DNA of 64,000 bases from Pseudomonas sp. GL-B-19 (lineage in GTDB: Bacteria > Pseudomonadota > Gammaproteobacteria > Pseudomonadales > Pseudomonadaceae), in the NCBI RefSeq assembly GCF_019956415.1, contig NZ_JAHBDK010000034.1:1-64000 (forward strand), given 5' to 3'. Below the pieces are notes generated by a model. The model made no database searches, was not told where the DNA came from, and saw only the letters and a program-made list of their open reading frames with translations. Positions 1 to 8,715 of this stretch are shown in pieces. A program made the translations under genes and the position numbers. Positions within the stretch are counted from its first letter, which is position 1, and each line of letters starts with the position of its first letter.

Positions 1-2
1 GC

Positions 3-179
3 ACCATCACCGACGGCACGGAATGGGGCCGCGAATCGGAACTGGCCTACACCATACAAAGCGGCCCGTTGAAGAGCTTCAACGTCAAATGGCGCAACGC
101 GAGCATCCGCAAGAGCTTCAGCACCAACGAATTCGATGAAAACCGTATCATCATCAACTACCCGATTTCGTTGCTGTAA
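3..179 (+). CDS. OprD-family outer membrane porin, C-terminal end (partial)
   Basis: The first 58 sense codons visible read as the last beta-strands of an OprD-type porin: a TDGTEWGRESEL stretch, then FNVKWRNASIR, and the terminal strand ending IINYPISLL before TAA. OprD porins are 18-strand outer membrane channels for basic amino acids, aromatic acids or sugar acids, and nearly all end in a similar YPxSLL. The gene begins upstream of the window, so substrate specificity cannot be judged. Its position just before a uronate dehydrogenase, a lactonase and an aldose epimerase makes uptake of a sugar acid such as galacturonate or glucuronate a reasonable inference, but a REP pair separates it from those genes, so co-transcription is uncertain. 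Confidence 0.85.
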   Translation, partial: TITDGTEWGRESELAYTIQSGPLKSFNVKWRNASIRKSFSTNEFDENRIIINYPISLL

Positions 180-210
180 CACCCACAGTTATCGGAATGA
201 ACACAACCTC

Positions 211-315
211 TGTGGGAGCGAGCCGGCTCCGGGCGGCGCTCCGACGAAAGCGGTTTCCCAGCCAGTAATTTTGCTGTCTGATCCACCGCCATCGCGAGCA
301 GGCTCGCTCCCACAA
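211..315. repeat. REP pair (GAGCGAGCC type) in inverted orientation
   Basis: TGTGGGAGCGAGCCGGCTCC at 211 faces ATCGCGAGCAGGCTCGCTCC from 291, about 55 bp apart. The first copy differs from the usual core (GCCGGCTC rather than GCCTGCTC). This is a REP doublet of the kind scattered through fluorescent Pseudomonas genomes, lying between the porin and udh. Apart from this doublet I see nothing gene-like in 180-488. Confidence 0.85.
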
Positions 316-488
316 TGGCGCTTTCCAGTCTGAAGGTTTTTTACCGCTGTCGATGTATGAAATGACCCTCCGTCCATTTCAACCAATGTCGCGTTGACAA
401 GACCCGGATTGCCTTACGATACTCCAACAAAGTCGTACGACAACTTACAACAATTTAATAACAACAACTGCTTGTACAGGATTCCCCA

Positions 489-1313
489 ATGACGACCACT
501 GCAACCGCCCGCTCCCCTTTCAATCGCCTGCTGCTGACCGGTGCCGCCGGTGGCCTGGGTAAAGTCTTGCGCGAAAGTCTGCGCCCCTACGCCAACGTCA
601 TTCGCCTGTCGGACATCGCCACCATGGCCCCGGCTATCGATGACCGCGAAGAAGTCGTGCCGTGCGATCTGGCGGACAAGCAAGCCGTGCACCAATTGGT
701 CGAAGGCGTGGACGCGATCCTGCACTTCGGCGGTGTGTCGGTAGAGCGCTCGTTCGAAGAGATTCTCGGCGCCAACATCTGCGGCGTGTTCCACATCTAT
801 GAAGCTGCGCGCCGCCACGGTGTGAAGCGGGTGATCTTCGCCAGTTCCAACCACGTCATCGGTTTCTACAAGCAAGACCAAATCATCGACGCCCACTCCC
901 CTCACCAACCGGACAGCTATTACGGTTTGTCCAAGTCCTACGGCGAGGACATGGCCACGTTCTACTTCAATCGCTATGGCATCGAAACCGTCAGCGTGCG
1001 CATCGGCTCCTCGTTCCCGGAACCGCAAAACCGCCGGATGATGAGCACCTGGTTGAGCTTCGGCGACCTTACCCAACTGCTCGAACGTGCGCTGTACACC
1101 CCAAATGTCGGCCACACTGTGGTGTACGGCATGTCCGATAACAAAGACATCTGGTGGGACAACCGTTACGCCACTGCCTTGGGCTACGCGCCGCAGGACA
1201 CCTCCGAAGTGTTCCGCGAAAAAGTCGAAACCCAACCGATGCCGGCCGCCGATGATCCGGCCCGCGTCTATCAGGGCGGTGCCTTTTGCGCGGCCGGCCC
1301 GTTCGGCGATTGA
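489..1313 (+). CDS. udh: Uronate dehydrogenase (NAD-dependent)
   Basis: 274 residues, the usual length of uronate dehydrogenase. It oxidises the C1 hydroxyl of D-galacturonate or D-glucuronate with NAD+ to the aldarolactone in the cytoplasm. It is an extended SDR: the nucleotide-binding TGAAGGLGK lies at residues 17-25, acidic D42 at the end of beta-2 (RLSDIA) favours NAD+, and the catalytic pair is Y145 and K149 in SYYGLSK with S119/S120 in FASSNH. Blocks such as VEGVDAILHFGGVS, RIGSSFPEPQNRRM and YQGGAF match my memory of Pseudomonas Udh proteins closely. The lactonase gene starts 53 bp downstream on the same strand, consistent with one operon acting in sequence on hexuronates. Confidence 0.93.
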   Translation: MTTTATARSPFNRLLLTGAAGGLGKVLRESLRPYANVIRLSDIATMAPAIDDREEVVPCDLADKQAVHQLVEGVDAILHFGGVSVERSFEEILGANICGVFHIYEAARRHGVKRVIFASSNHVIGFYKQDQIIDAHSPHQPDSYYGLSKSYGEDMATFYFNRYGIETVSVRIGSSFPEPQNRRMMSTWLSFGDLTQLLERALYTPNVGHTVVYGMSDNKDIWWDNRYATALGYAPQDTSEVFREKVETQPMPAADDPARVYQGGAFCAAGPFGD

Positions 1314-1366
1314 AGCCCTGCTTCCCGCTTGATCCCCACAACAAAAACCCAAGGGAATGAGTTGCC

Positions 1367-2254
1367 ATGCAAGCCGAATTGATTGTTGATGCCCGTAACG
1401 CCGTCGGTGAATGCCCGGTGTGGGTTCCCGAGGAAAACGCCCTGTACTGGGTTGATATTCCTGCCGGGGGCCTGCAACGCTGGAGTGCCAACAGCGGTCA
1501 TGTCCATTCGTGGAAAGCCCCGCAAATGCTCGCGTGCATCACCCGCCACCGTGACGGTGGCTGGGTGGCCGGGATGGAAAGCGGTTTCTTCCATCTGCAC
1601 CCGCACAACGACGGCAGCCTCGACAGTCACTTGCTGGCGCACGTCGACCACGCCCGGACCGACATGCGCCTGAACGATGGCCGTTGTGACCGTCAGGGCC
1701 GTTTCTGGGCGAGCAGCATGGTGTTGAACATGGGCGCCAACGTCGCCGACGGCGCCCTTTACCGCTACAGCGCCGGTCAAAGCGGGCCACTTGAGGCGCA
1801 ACTGGGCGGATTTATTGTCCCGAACGGTCTGGGCTTCAGCCCGGATGGCCGCACGATGTACCTGTCCGACTCTCATCCCTTGGTCCAGCAGATCTGGGCC
1901 TTTGACTACGATGTCGACAGCGGCACGCCGTCGAATCGGCGGTTGTTCGTCGACATGAATCAGTTCCCCGGCCGCCCCGACGGTGCGGCTGTCGATGCCG
2001 AAGGTTGCTACTGGATCTGCGGCAATGATGCCGGGCTGATTCACCGTTTTACCCCCGATGGCCGACTGGATCGCTCGCTCGCCGTCCCGGTGAAAAAACC
2101 CACCATGTGCGCCTTCGGTGGCAGTCGACTGGACACGCTGTTCGTGACCTCGATCCGCCCCGGTGACGACCATGACGAACAGTCCCTGGCCGGCGGAGTG
2201 TTCGCCCTCAATCCTGGCGTCACCGGATTGCCGGAACCCAAGTTCAACGCATGA
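1367..2254 (+). CDS. SMP-30/gluconolactonase-family sugar lactonase
   Basis: 295 residues, a six-bladed beta-propeller of the SMP-30/gluconolactonase/LRE family. The metal ligands expected of this fold are visible: E15 in GECPVW, N103 in RLNDGR, N153 in VPNGLGFSPDG and D205 in GRPDGAA. It follows udh by 53 bp with an AAGGGAATG ribosome-binding region, so the likely substrate is the galactaro- or glucarolactone made by Udh, which it would open to the aldarate in the cytoplasm. Substrate assignment is inference from context; the same family includes gluconolactonases and arabinonolactonases, and the fold alone does not separate them. No signal peptide is apparent. Confidence 0.85.
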   Translation: MQAELIVDARNAVGECPVWVPEENALYWVDIPAGGLQRWSANSGHVHSWKAPQMLACITRHRDGGWVAGMESGFFHLHPHNDGSLDSHLLAHVDHARTDMRLNDGRCDRQGRFWASSMVLNMGANVADGALYRYSAGQSGPLEAQLGGFIVPNGLGFSPDGRTMYLSDSHPLVQQIWAFDYDVDSGTPSNRRLFVDMNQFPGRPDGAAVDAEGCYWICGNDAGLIHRFTPDGRLDRSLAVPVKKPTMCAFGGSRLDTLFVTSIRPGDDHDEQSLAGGVFALNPGVTGLPEPKFNA

Positions 2255-2270
2255 GCCACCGCCGATCACC

Positions 2271-2431
2271 TGTAGCAGCTGGCGAAGCCTGCGTCAGGCT
2301 CGGGCCGCGATCGGACGCAGCAGTCGTCAATCCGGTGAATGCGGTCTTCCTGATACACCGTGCAATATGGTTTTACGACTGCTGCGTCCGATCGCGGCCC
2401 GAGCCTGACGCAGGCTTCGCCAGCTGCTACA
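2271..2431. repeat. Long palindromic element, family C copy 1 (perfect 57-bp inverted repeat)
   Basis: The left arm 2271-2327 begins TGTAGCAGCTGGCGAAGCCT; the right arm 2375-2431 ends CCAGCTGCTACA. The two 57-base arms are exact reverse complements by base-by-base comparison. The 47-base spacer contains GCGGTCTTCCTGATACACCG, whose relatives occur in other copies. It lies in the 212-bp gap between the lactonase and the epimerase, so a transcript crossing it would form a very long hairpin. It is distinct from the short REP types elsewhere in the window. Confidence 0.9.
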
Positions 2432-2466
2432 AGGTTTGCGGTGTTCTCATATTGGAGCCAACTTGA

Positions 2467-3339
2467 ATGACGCCAAAAATTCTCGAACTCAAAGACGAAC
2501 TGACCCACCTCACCCTCGCCCCCGAGCTCGGCGGCAGTATCGTCAACTGGACCGTTCTCAGCACCGGTCAACCGCTGCTACGCCACAATGATTCCCATGC
2601 CCTGAACACCGGTCTGCCGGGCAAACTCGGTTGCTATCCCCTGGCCCCCTGGTCCAACCGCATCGCCGAAGGTGGCTTCGATTGCCCCGATGGCTGGCTG
2701 GCCCTGACGCCCAACAGCCTCACCGATCCGCTGCCCATCCACGGCAGCGCCTGGCAACAACCGTGGCAAGTGGTGTCGCAATCAACCAACGAAGTCGTCC
2801 TGCAACTCGACAGCACCACACCGTTCGCTTATCGCGCCCGGCAACGCTTCCATCTAAACAAGGGGCAATTGAGCATCGAACTGCAAGTCACTCACTTGGC
2901 CGACCGCGCCGCGTGGCATGGGCTCGGTTTGCACCCCTACTTTCCGCGCACCGCGAACACGCAGCTACAGGCCAGGGCCGAGCAAGTCTGGCTGTGCGAT
3001 GGCTCGAAATTGCCAACAGAATTGATTGCGCTGCCTGCCGACTGGGACTTTCGTCAACCGGGCGCCTTACCCGCTTCTCTGGTCGATAACGGCTTCTGCC
3101 ACTGGGACGGCCATTGCCTGATCCAGCAACCCGACCTCGGGTATGCACTGGAATGCCAGGCCACCGGCAGCGATTACTACCTGCTCTACTGCCCGGTCGG
3201 TCTGGAGTTTTTCTGCATCGAACCGGTCAGCCACCCGGTCAACGCGCATCACTTGCCCGGTCGGCCGGGGTTGCGGTTGCTGGAGCAAGGTCAGTCGGCT
3301 GAACTCGGGTTCAGCCTGCAGTATCGTACTCTTGGATAA
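2467..3339 (+). CDS. Aldose 1-epimerase family protein
   Basis: 290 residues of the galactose mutarotase-like superfamily. Family landmarks include GKLGCYPLAPWSNRIAEG (residues 52-69), IHGSAW around residue 98 and a histidine in GLGLHPYFPR near residue 156, typical of the aldose epimerase active site (Arg, two His, Glu). It interconverts alpha and beta anomers of sugars or sugar acids in the cytoplasm. A TTGGAG sequence precedes the ATG by about 8 bases. It lies downstream of udh and the lactonase on the same strand, though behind the 57-bp palindrome, and could supply the anomer used by Udh; that role is inference. It ends 5 bp before the 3' end of the convergent kinase gene. Confidence 0.85.
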   Translation: MTPKILELKDELTHLTLAPELGGSIVNWTVLSTGQPLLRHNDSHALNTGLPGKLGCYPLAPWSNRIAEGGFDCPDGWLALTPNSLTDPLPIHGSAWQQPWQVVSQSTNEVVLQLDSTTPFAYRARQRFHLNKGQLSIELQVTHLADRAAWHGLGLHPYFPRTANTQLQARAEQVWLCDGSKLPTELIALPADWDFRQPGALPASLVDNGFCHWDGHCLIQQPDLGYALECQATGSDYYLLYCPVGLEFFCIEPVSHPVNAHHLPGRPGLRLLEQGQSAELGFSLQYRTLG

Positions 3340-3344
3340 CGCCA

Positions 3345-5072
3345 CTACCCGAGCATCTGACTCAGCACTGCGCGCAACTTGCCGGGCTTGACCGGTTTGT
3401 TCAGCAGCGGTGCGCCGAGTCTCTGCAATGAGCGTCGACATTGATCAGTGCGGTCCGCCGTGATGATCACCGCCGGGATGACCTGGCTGAAATGCTCACG
3501 CAAATGCCTGACCACATCACAGCCCACCACACCGTGATCGAGGTGATAGTCCGCCAGAATCAATTCCGGCGCTTGCCCGCGCAGGGCCGCCAGCGCGGAG
3601 GATTCATCCGTGGCCGTGACCACCTCGCACCCCCACTGCTCGAGCAGCGCGCTCATGCTCTCGAGAATGCTCACTTCGTTGTCCAGCACCAGCAAACGTC
3701 GGCCCGGCAAGGGATTACCGGTGCCCAACTGAGGCGCGGCCTGACTGATAGGCAGTGGAACCTCATGGGAAATCGGTACGTCAATGCTGAACATCGAGCC
3801 ACGTCCCGGCAACGATTGCACCCGAACCTGATAACCCAGAATCTTCGCGATGCGTTCGACGATGGCCAGCCCCAGCCCCACGCCTTTGCGATCGGCGGCA
3901 CGTCCGACGTCGAGTTGGTTGAACTCCAGGAAAATCGAATCCAGACGGTCCGCGGCGATCCCGCGCCCGGTGTCCCAGACTTCCAGGCGCAGCACCTCGC
4001 CGCGCCGTCTTGCCGCCAGCAGGATGCTGCCCTCGTCCGTGTAGCGGCAGGCGTTACTGAGGAAGTTACGCAGAATGCGCGTCATCAGGCGCAAGTCGGT
4101 GCTGATGGCGTAATCGCCCACATGCACGCGCAGGTTCAACCCGGCTGCTTCGGCGACTGACTGAAACTCCGACACCAGCGGCCCGAGCAATTCGTCGAGA
4201 CGATAGAGGGCAACGTCTGGTTTGACCGCCGCCTGATCGAGCCGGGAAATATCCAGCAAATCAGTGAGCAAATCTTCCGCCCCTTCCAACGCCTGATGAG
4301 TGCGTTCGACCAGGACCTGTTCAACGTCAGGCAGTTTTCGTTCACGCAACGTCGAGATCAGCAAACGCGCAGCATTAAGTGGTTGCAACAGGTCGTGGCT
4401 GGCGGCGGCAAGGTACTTGTCCTTGCTGCGATTGGCGGCCTCGGCGGCGTCGCGGGCATCGCGCAAGGCTTCGGCGATCTGTTTACGCTGGGTGATTTGC
4501 TGTTGCAGGTTGCGGTTGGCTTCCAGCAATTCATCGGTGCGCGCGGTGACTCGCTGCTCCAGTTCATCGTTGAGTTGTTGCAGACGTTGCTGGGCCAGCT
4601 TGCGTTCGGTGATGTCAGCGACAAACCCTTCCACCAGGCCTTCCTGATCGGGTTTGAGCAACAGGTTCATCAACACATCGAGGCTGCTGCCGTCCTTACG
4701 CCGCAACTGGGTTTCATAACCGTGCAGGCTGCGTTGATGCTTGAGGATTTCGCCAATGTTTTCCAGCTCGGCGGCGCCGCCGACAAACAGGTTGCTCGCC
4801 AGATCGGCCAGCGAAAACAGCACTTCCTGCGGGTCCTGATAACCGAGCATGTGCGCCAACGCCGGGTTGGCGGCCCGCATGCCTTCTTGCAGGCTGGCCT
4901 GGAAAATCCCCTGGACCGCGTTTTCGAACAACCATTTGTATCGATTGCGCTCGGCTTCCAGTTCGTCGAGTCGCGCAGCCAGTTCCGGGTAGTGACTCTT
5001 GCGCGCCGAATGGCTGCCTAATCCCAGTAGTCCCGCCAGTGCCCGTTGCTGATCGTCAGAGGGCTTCGCCAT
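3345..5072 (-). CDS. PAS hybrid sensor histidine kinase / response regulator (ErcS/NahK type)
   Basis: 575 residues from the ATG at 5072, preferred over the GTG/ATG codons at 5090/5087 because GAGG stands 6 bases before it. Order: one PAS domain (about 40-160), a coiled coil (about 160-215), HisKA with H226 in AAASHDLLQPLNAARL, a HATPase domain with DTGRGI and VGLGLAI, then a C-terminal receiver with phospho-acceptor D508 in ADYHLD and K559. No membrane segment is visible, so it should be cytosolic. The ASHDLLQPL H-box is the form found in Pseudomonas ErcS/NahK kinases, which take part in regulating PQQ-dependent alcohol oxidation. The gene overlaps the 3' end of ercA by 17 bp, indicating translational coupling. 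Confidence 0.88.
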   Translation of the reverse strand: MAKPSDDQQRALAGLLGLGSHSARKSHYPELAARLDELEAERNRYKWLFENAVQGIFQASLQEGMRAANPALAHMLGYQDPQEVLFSLADLASNLFVGGAAELENIGEILKHQRSLHGYETQLRRKDGSSLDVLMNLLLKPDQEGLVEGFVADITERKLAQQRLQQLNDELEQRVTARTDELLEANRNLQQQITQRKQIAEALRDARDAAEAANRSKDKYLAAASHDLLQPLNAARLLISTLRERKLPDVEQVLVERTHQALEGAEDLLTDLLDISRLDQAAVKPDVALYRLDELLGPLVSEFQSVAEAAGLNLRVHVGDYAISTDLRLMTRILRNFLSNACRYTDEGSILLAARRRGEVLRLEVWDTGRGIAADRLDSIFLEFNQLDVGRAADRKGVGLGLAIVERIAKILGYQVRVQSLPGRGSMFSIDVPISHEVPLPISQAAPQLGTGNPLPGRRLLVLDNEVSILESMSALLEQWGCEVVTATDESSALAALRGQAPELILADYHLDHGVVGCDVVRHLREHFSQVIPAVIITADRTDQCRRSLQRLGAPLLNKPVKPGKLRAVLSQMLG

Positions 5073-6219
5073 AGACGACCTCGACATCACGCTGACTGGA
5101 TTCGCGCGGATTGGTCAGGATGCACGGGTCGTGCATGGCGTGTTGCGACAGGAACGGAATGTCCGCCGTACTGACCCCATGCAAACCAAGGGTCTCATGG
5201 AAGCCGATGGCGTGTTTGAGGGCGATCAAATGCTCGACCAGCCGCCCGCAAATCTGCCGGTGGTTCAGGCCACGGCAATCGATGCCGAAAGTCTCGGCGA
5301 TCACTTTGAAGCGATCCGGTGCCGAGCTGTAATTGAACGCCACCACGTGTTCCACCAGCACAGCGTTGCATAAGCCATGCGGCAGATCGAGAAACCCGCC
5401 CAAACTGTGGGACATGGCGTGCACCGCACCGAGTATCGCGTTGGAGAAAGCGAGACCGGCCTGCATGCTGCCGAGCATGATCTTCTCGCGCAGGGCGATG
5501 TCCGTCGGGTTGGCGATCATTTGTACCAAATTGCCGTTGATCAAGCGCATCGCCTCCAGTGCATGCGGATCGGTCAGGGGCCCGTGGCCCGTGGAGACGA
5601 AAGCCTCGATGGCATGCACCAACGCGTCGATGCCGGTACAGGCCGACAGGAACGGGTCCATGCTCAGGGTCGTTTCCGGGTCGATCAACGACACGTCCGG
5701 CACCACCGCTTTGCTGACGATGGAGAACTTCATACGCTCTTGCTGGTTGGAAATGATCACGAATTGCGAAACATCGGCCGAGGTACCGGCCGTGGTCGGA
5801 ATCAGGATCAGGGGCGGGCTGGGCACGCGGATGGTGTCCACGCCTTCGAATTCGAGAATGCTGCGTCCGTGAGCAACGACAATACCGATGCCTTTGCCGC
5901 AATCCATCGGGCTGCCACCGCCGACGGCGACGATCACATCGCAATGGTTTTCCCGGTACAGCTCGGCGCCGCGCATGACTTCTTCGACCCGTGGGTTAGG
6001 CGAGACATCGCTGTACAGGAAGTAGTCGATACCCAAGGCTTGCAGGCTGGCCTCGACATCGGCGACCCAACCGGCCGCAATCACCCCGGGGTCACTGACC
6101 AGCAGGACTTTGCGGGCACCGAAGGTCTTGGCGCAATTGCCGACGTTGTGCCGGCAGCCGGCACCGAAGATGATTTCAGGTGAAACGAATTTACGCAGCT
6201 GGCTGAGACTCTGGCTCAT
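5056..6219 (-). CDS. ercA: Iron-containing alcohol dehydrogenase ErcA
   Basis: 387 residues from ATG at 6219 (MSQSLSQLRKF); an in-frame extension to 6285 lacks family similarity. Group III Fe-dependent alcohol dehydrogenase: GGGSPMDCGKGIGI binds NAD, and the metal-binding region includes HAMSHSLGG and DLPHGLCNAV. In Pseudomonas, ErcA is part of the regulatory cascade controlling ethanol oxidation rather than a proven catabolic enzyme; its exact reaction is unsettled. It is followed at once by the hybrid kinase gene (17-bp overlap), the ercA-ercS arrangement known in this genus. None of the CTAnnCCTTGGTAG boxes found at other promoters of the island is evident upstream of it. Confidence 0.92.
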   Translation of the reverse strand: MSQSLSQLRKFVSPEIIFGAGCRHNVGNCAKTFGARKVLLVSDPGVIAAGWVADVEASLQALGIDYFLYSDVSPNPRVEEVMRGAELYRENHCDVIVAVGGGSPMDCGKGIGIVVAHGRSILEFEGVDTIRVPSPPLILIPTTAGTSADVSQFVIISNQQERMKFSIVSKAVVPDVSLIDPETTLSMDPFLSACTGIDALVHAIEAFVSTGHGPLTDPHALEAMRLINGNLVQMIANPTDIALREKIMLGSMQAGLAFSNAILGAVHAMSHSLGGFLDLPHGLCNAVLVEHVVAFNYSSAPDRFKVIAETFGIDCRGLNHRQICGRLVEHLIALKHAIGFHETLGLHGVSTADIPFLSQHAMHDPCILTNPRESSQRDVEVVYGEAL

Positions 6220-6346
6220 TGGAAAGCCTGTTTTTATTGTTTTGGAAGATAGGAACCACACTAAACCATCCGACAGTGAATGCAATCAGACCAAAGAACA
6301 CTGCTGCCGGGGTTGTACCCGGATTGTGTATTCACCGCCGACCTAC

Positions 6347-6436
6347 TGTGGGAGCGAGCCTGCTCGCGATGACGGAGTGTCAGTCAACATAGATGCTGAA
6401 TGTTGAACCACTATCGCGAGCAGGCTCGCTCCCACA
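6347..6436. repeat. REP pair (GAGCGAGCC type), ercA-pqqE gap
   Basis: TGTGGGAGCGAGCCTGCTCG at 6347 and its inverse ending GCTCGCTCCCACA at 6436, about 65 bp apart centre to centre. It fills much of the 237-bp gap between the pqqE 3' end and the ercA start, an operon boundary. On a transcript it folds into a stable hairpin and may protect the pqq mRNA 3' end (inference). Confidence 0.88.
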
Positions 6437-6456
6437 GGGGATTTGTGTCGTTAGGC

Positions 6457-7599
6457 TCATCCGCGATAGATCAGCCGCGACGCTTTCTCGTTGCGCAACG
6501 TCAGGTGTTCCATGCCCTGCCCCGGCGCCTCGGCTTCTTCGCGGGCCTTGAGGATCACGTCGTGGTGCGGTGACTTGCTGCACACCGGGTCGGCATTGGC
6601 GGCATCGCCAGTGAGCATGAACGCCTGGCAGCGGCATCCACCCAGATCCTTATGCTTTTCATCGCACGAGCGGCACGGTTCCTTCATCCAGTCATTACCG
6701 CGAAAACGGTTGAAGCCAAACGAGTCCGTCCAGATGTGCTCGACACTGTGCTCGCGCACGTTGGGAAACTGCACCGGCAACTGTCGGGCGCTGTGGCAAG
6801 GCAGAGCGGTACCGTCCGGGGTGATGTCGAGAAACAGATTGGCCCAGCCGTTCATGCAGGTTTTAGGGCGTTCTTCGTAGTAGTCCGGGGTGACGAAGAT
6901 CAGCTTGCACGGATGGCCCTGGGCCTCAAGCCGCGCGCGATATTCGTTAGTGATGCGCTCGGCGCGTTGCAGTTGTTCGCGGGTCGGCAGCAGGCCTACG
7001 CGATTGAGTTCGGCCCAGCCGTAGAATTGACACGTGGCCAACTCGACAAAATCCGCTTCCAGCTCCAGGCACAAGTCGATGATCTGCGCGATCTGGTCGA
7101 TGTTGTGCCGATGGGTCACGAAGTTCAGCACCATGGGGTAACCCTGGGCTTTCACCGCACGGGCCATGGCCAGCTTCTGGGCAAAGGCCTTGCGGGAGCC
7201 GGCGAGCATGTTGTTGACCGCTTCGTCCGCGGCCTGAAAGCTGATCTGGATGTGGTCCAGCCCGGCCACCTTGAAGTCGCGGACTTTCTGCTCGGTCAGG
7301 CCGATGCCCGAGGTGATCAGGTTGGTGTAGTAACCCATATCTCGCGCGGCCTTGATCAGTTCGGCCAGGTCCTGTCGCACCAGTGGCTCGCCACCGGAAA
7401 AACCCAACTGCGCTGCGCCCATTTCGCGGGCCTCGCGAAACACCCGAATCCACTCCTCAGTGCTCAGCTCCTCGCCGTGCCGGGCAAAATCCAGTGGGTT
7501 GGAGCAATACGGGCATTGCAGCGGGCACCGGTAGGTCAGTTCCGCCAGCAGCCACAACGGTGGGCCTACAGGTGCATCATTCAATCCAGAATTGAGCAT
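6457..7599 (-). CDS. pqqE: PQQ biosynthesis radical SAM enzyme PqqE
   Basis: 380 residues from ATG at 7599 (MLNSGLNDAP), inside the 3' end of pqqD. PqqE forms the carbon-carbon bond between Glu and Tyr side chains of the PqqA peptide, the first step of pyrroloquinoline quinone synthesis. The radical SAM cluster motif is CPLQCPYC near residues 26-33, followed by GFSGGEPL. The C-terminal SPASM region shows CMNGWAN, CHSA, and the closely spaced cysteines of CRSCDEKHKDLGGCRCQAF that hold auxiliary iron-sulfur clusters. Length and motifs are complete. It is the last gene of the pqqABCDE block. Confidence 0.96.
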   Translation of the reverse strand: MLNSGLNDAPVGPPLWLLAELTYRCPLQCPYCSNPLDFARHGEELSTEEWIRVFREAREMGAAQLGFSGGEPLVRQDLAELIKAARDMGYYTNLITSGIGLTEQKVRDFKVAGLDHIQISFQAADEAVNNMLAGSRKAFAQKLAMARAVKAQGYPMVLNFVTHRHNIDQIAQIIDLCLELEADFVELATCQFYGWAELNRVGLLPTREQLQRAERITNEYRARLEAQGHPCKLIFVTPDYYEERPKTCMNGWANLFLDITPDGTALPCHSARQLPVQFPNVREHSVEHIWTDSFGFNRFRGNDWMKEPCRSCDEKHKDLGGCRCQAFMLTGDAANADPVCSKSPHHDVILKAREEAEAPGQGMEHLTLRNEKASRLIYRG

Positions 7600-7849
7600 G
7601 GGCCACCTCCAGAAACGCCAGCACATCCTCGTCGACCCCCGGCACACCGGGAAAATTCGCGGCCAGTTGCTCAATGATCGCCGCGACGCTGCGCTGACCG
7701 TTCACCAGACCGAGGATCTGCCCGGCACTGCCGTTGAGTTTGATCATGCCTTCGGGGTACAGCAGCACGTGACAGTCTTGACGGGGCTCCCATTGCAAAC
7801 GAAAACCCTGACGCAACGACGGTAATAGCTCGCGATTGATCAGGCTCAC
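7577..7849 (-). CDS. pqqD: PQQ biosynthesis peptide chaperone PqqD
   Basis: 90 residues, the normal length. PqqD is the small RiPP recognition element protein that binds PqqA and presents it to PqqE. Visible family blocks are GFRLQWEPRQDCHVLLYPEG and KLNGSAGQILGLV. It starts in a 4-bp overlap with pqqC (7846-7849) and ends 23 bp inside pqqE, so the three genes are tightly coupled, fitting a PqqD-PqqE complex. Confidence 0.95.
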   Translation of the reverse strand: MSLINRELLPSLRQGFRLQWEPRQDCHVLLYPEGMIKLNGSAGQILGLVNGQRSVAAIIEQLAANFPGVPGVDEDVLAFLEVAHAQFWIE

Positions 7850-8598
7850 AGGGCAATCCCCCGGTGCCAGACATTGTCGGTGGTGACGGTGTGATACGGC
7901 GGGCGTTCCAGTTCGTAGGCCATGCTCATGGCGTCAAGCATGCTCCACAGCACGTCGAGTTTGAATTGCAGGATGTCCAGCATGCGTTGCTGCGCCTGGA
8001 GCGTGACGTAGTGGGCCAACGTGATGCGCAAGCCGTGCTCCACGTCTCGCCGGGCCTGACTCAAACGGCTGCGGAAATAGTCGTAGCCGGCCACGTCGAT
8101 CCACGGGTAATGAGTTGGCCAGGCGTCGAGTCGGGACTGGTGGATCTGGGGGGCGAACAGCTCGGTCAGCGAACTGCTCGCCGCTTCCTGCCAGCAGGCC
8201 CGACGGGCGAAATTGACGTAGGCATCCACGGCGAACCGCACGCCGGGCAACACCAACTCCTGGGACAGAATCTGCTCGCGATCCAGCCCCACCGCTTCGC
8301 CCAGACGCAGCCAGGCTTCGATGCCGCCCTCACTGCCGGGCACGCCGTCGTGGTCGAGAATCCGTTGCAGCCATTCACGGCGCACGTCGCGGTCCGGGCA
8401 GTTGGCGAGGATGGCAGCATCCTTGAGCGGAATGTTCACTTGGTAATAGAAACGATTGGCGACCCAGCCTTGAATCTGCTCGCGGCTGGAGTGCCCGGCG
8501 TACATGGCTTGGTGGAACGGATGATGAATATGGTAGTAGGCGCCTTTGGCGCGCAGGGCCGCTTCGAATTCGGTGGGGGTCAGGGGTGTGTCAGTCAT
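7846..8598 (-). CDS. pqqC: Pyrroloquinoline-quinone synthase PqqC
   Basis: 250 residues. PqqC is the cofactorless oxidase that carries out the final ring closure and eight-electron oxidation of AHQQ to PQQ. The family sequence is unmistakable: KGAYYHIHHPFHQAMYAG near the N-terminus, QGWVANRFYYQVNIPLKDAAI, and RILDHDG. It overlaps pqqD by 4 bp. A 117-bp gap holding a REP pair separates it from pqqB upstream, an interruption within an otherwise compact operon. TTATTCTCCTTC on the plus strand corresponds to a good GAAGGAGAA ribosome-binding site before its start. Confidence 0.97.
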   Translation of the reverse strand: MTDTPLTPTEFEAALRAKGAYYHIHHPFHQAMYAGHSSREQIQGWVANRFYYQVNIPLKDAAILANCPDRDVRREWLQRILDHDGVPGSEGGIEAWLRLGEAVGLDREQILSQELVLPGVRFAVDAYVNFARRACWQEAASSSLTELFAPQIHQSRLDAWPTHYPWIDVAGYDYFRSRLSQARRDVEHGLRITLAHYVTLQAQQRMLDILQFKLDVLWSMLDAMSMAYELERPPYHTVTTDNVWHRGIAL

Positions 8599-8639
8599 TT
8601 TTATTCTCCTTCGCGTTCTGCGGTGCCCGGACTGTCCTC

Positions 8640-8704
8640 ATCGCGAGCAGGCTCGCTCCCACAAGGTTCGAGGTGATCCCTGTGGGAGCGAGCCTGCTCG
8701 CGAT
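8640..8704. repeat. Compact REP pair inside the pqq operon (pqqB-pqqC gap)
   Basis: ATCGCGAGCAGGCTCGCTCC from 8640 faces TGTGGGAGCGAGCCTGCTCG from 8681 with a short spacer, so the transcript can form one long hairpin of about 24 bp per arm. It sits in the 117-bp pqqB-pqqC gap, where it may affect relative expression of pqqAB and pqqCDE (inference). Confidence 0.88.
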
Positions 8705-8715
8705 GGGGTCATCGG

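Noticed and set aside
136..386. Short frames of about 65 codons on both strands around the first REP pair
   Set aside because: They are translations of REP DNA (GSEPAR, RAGSLPQ), a pattern recurring at every REP in the window.
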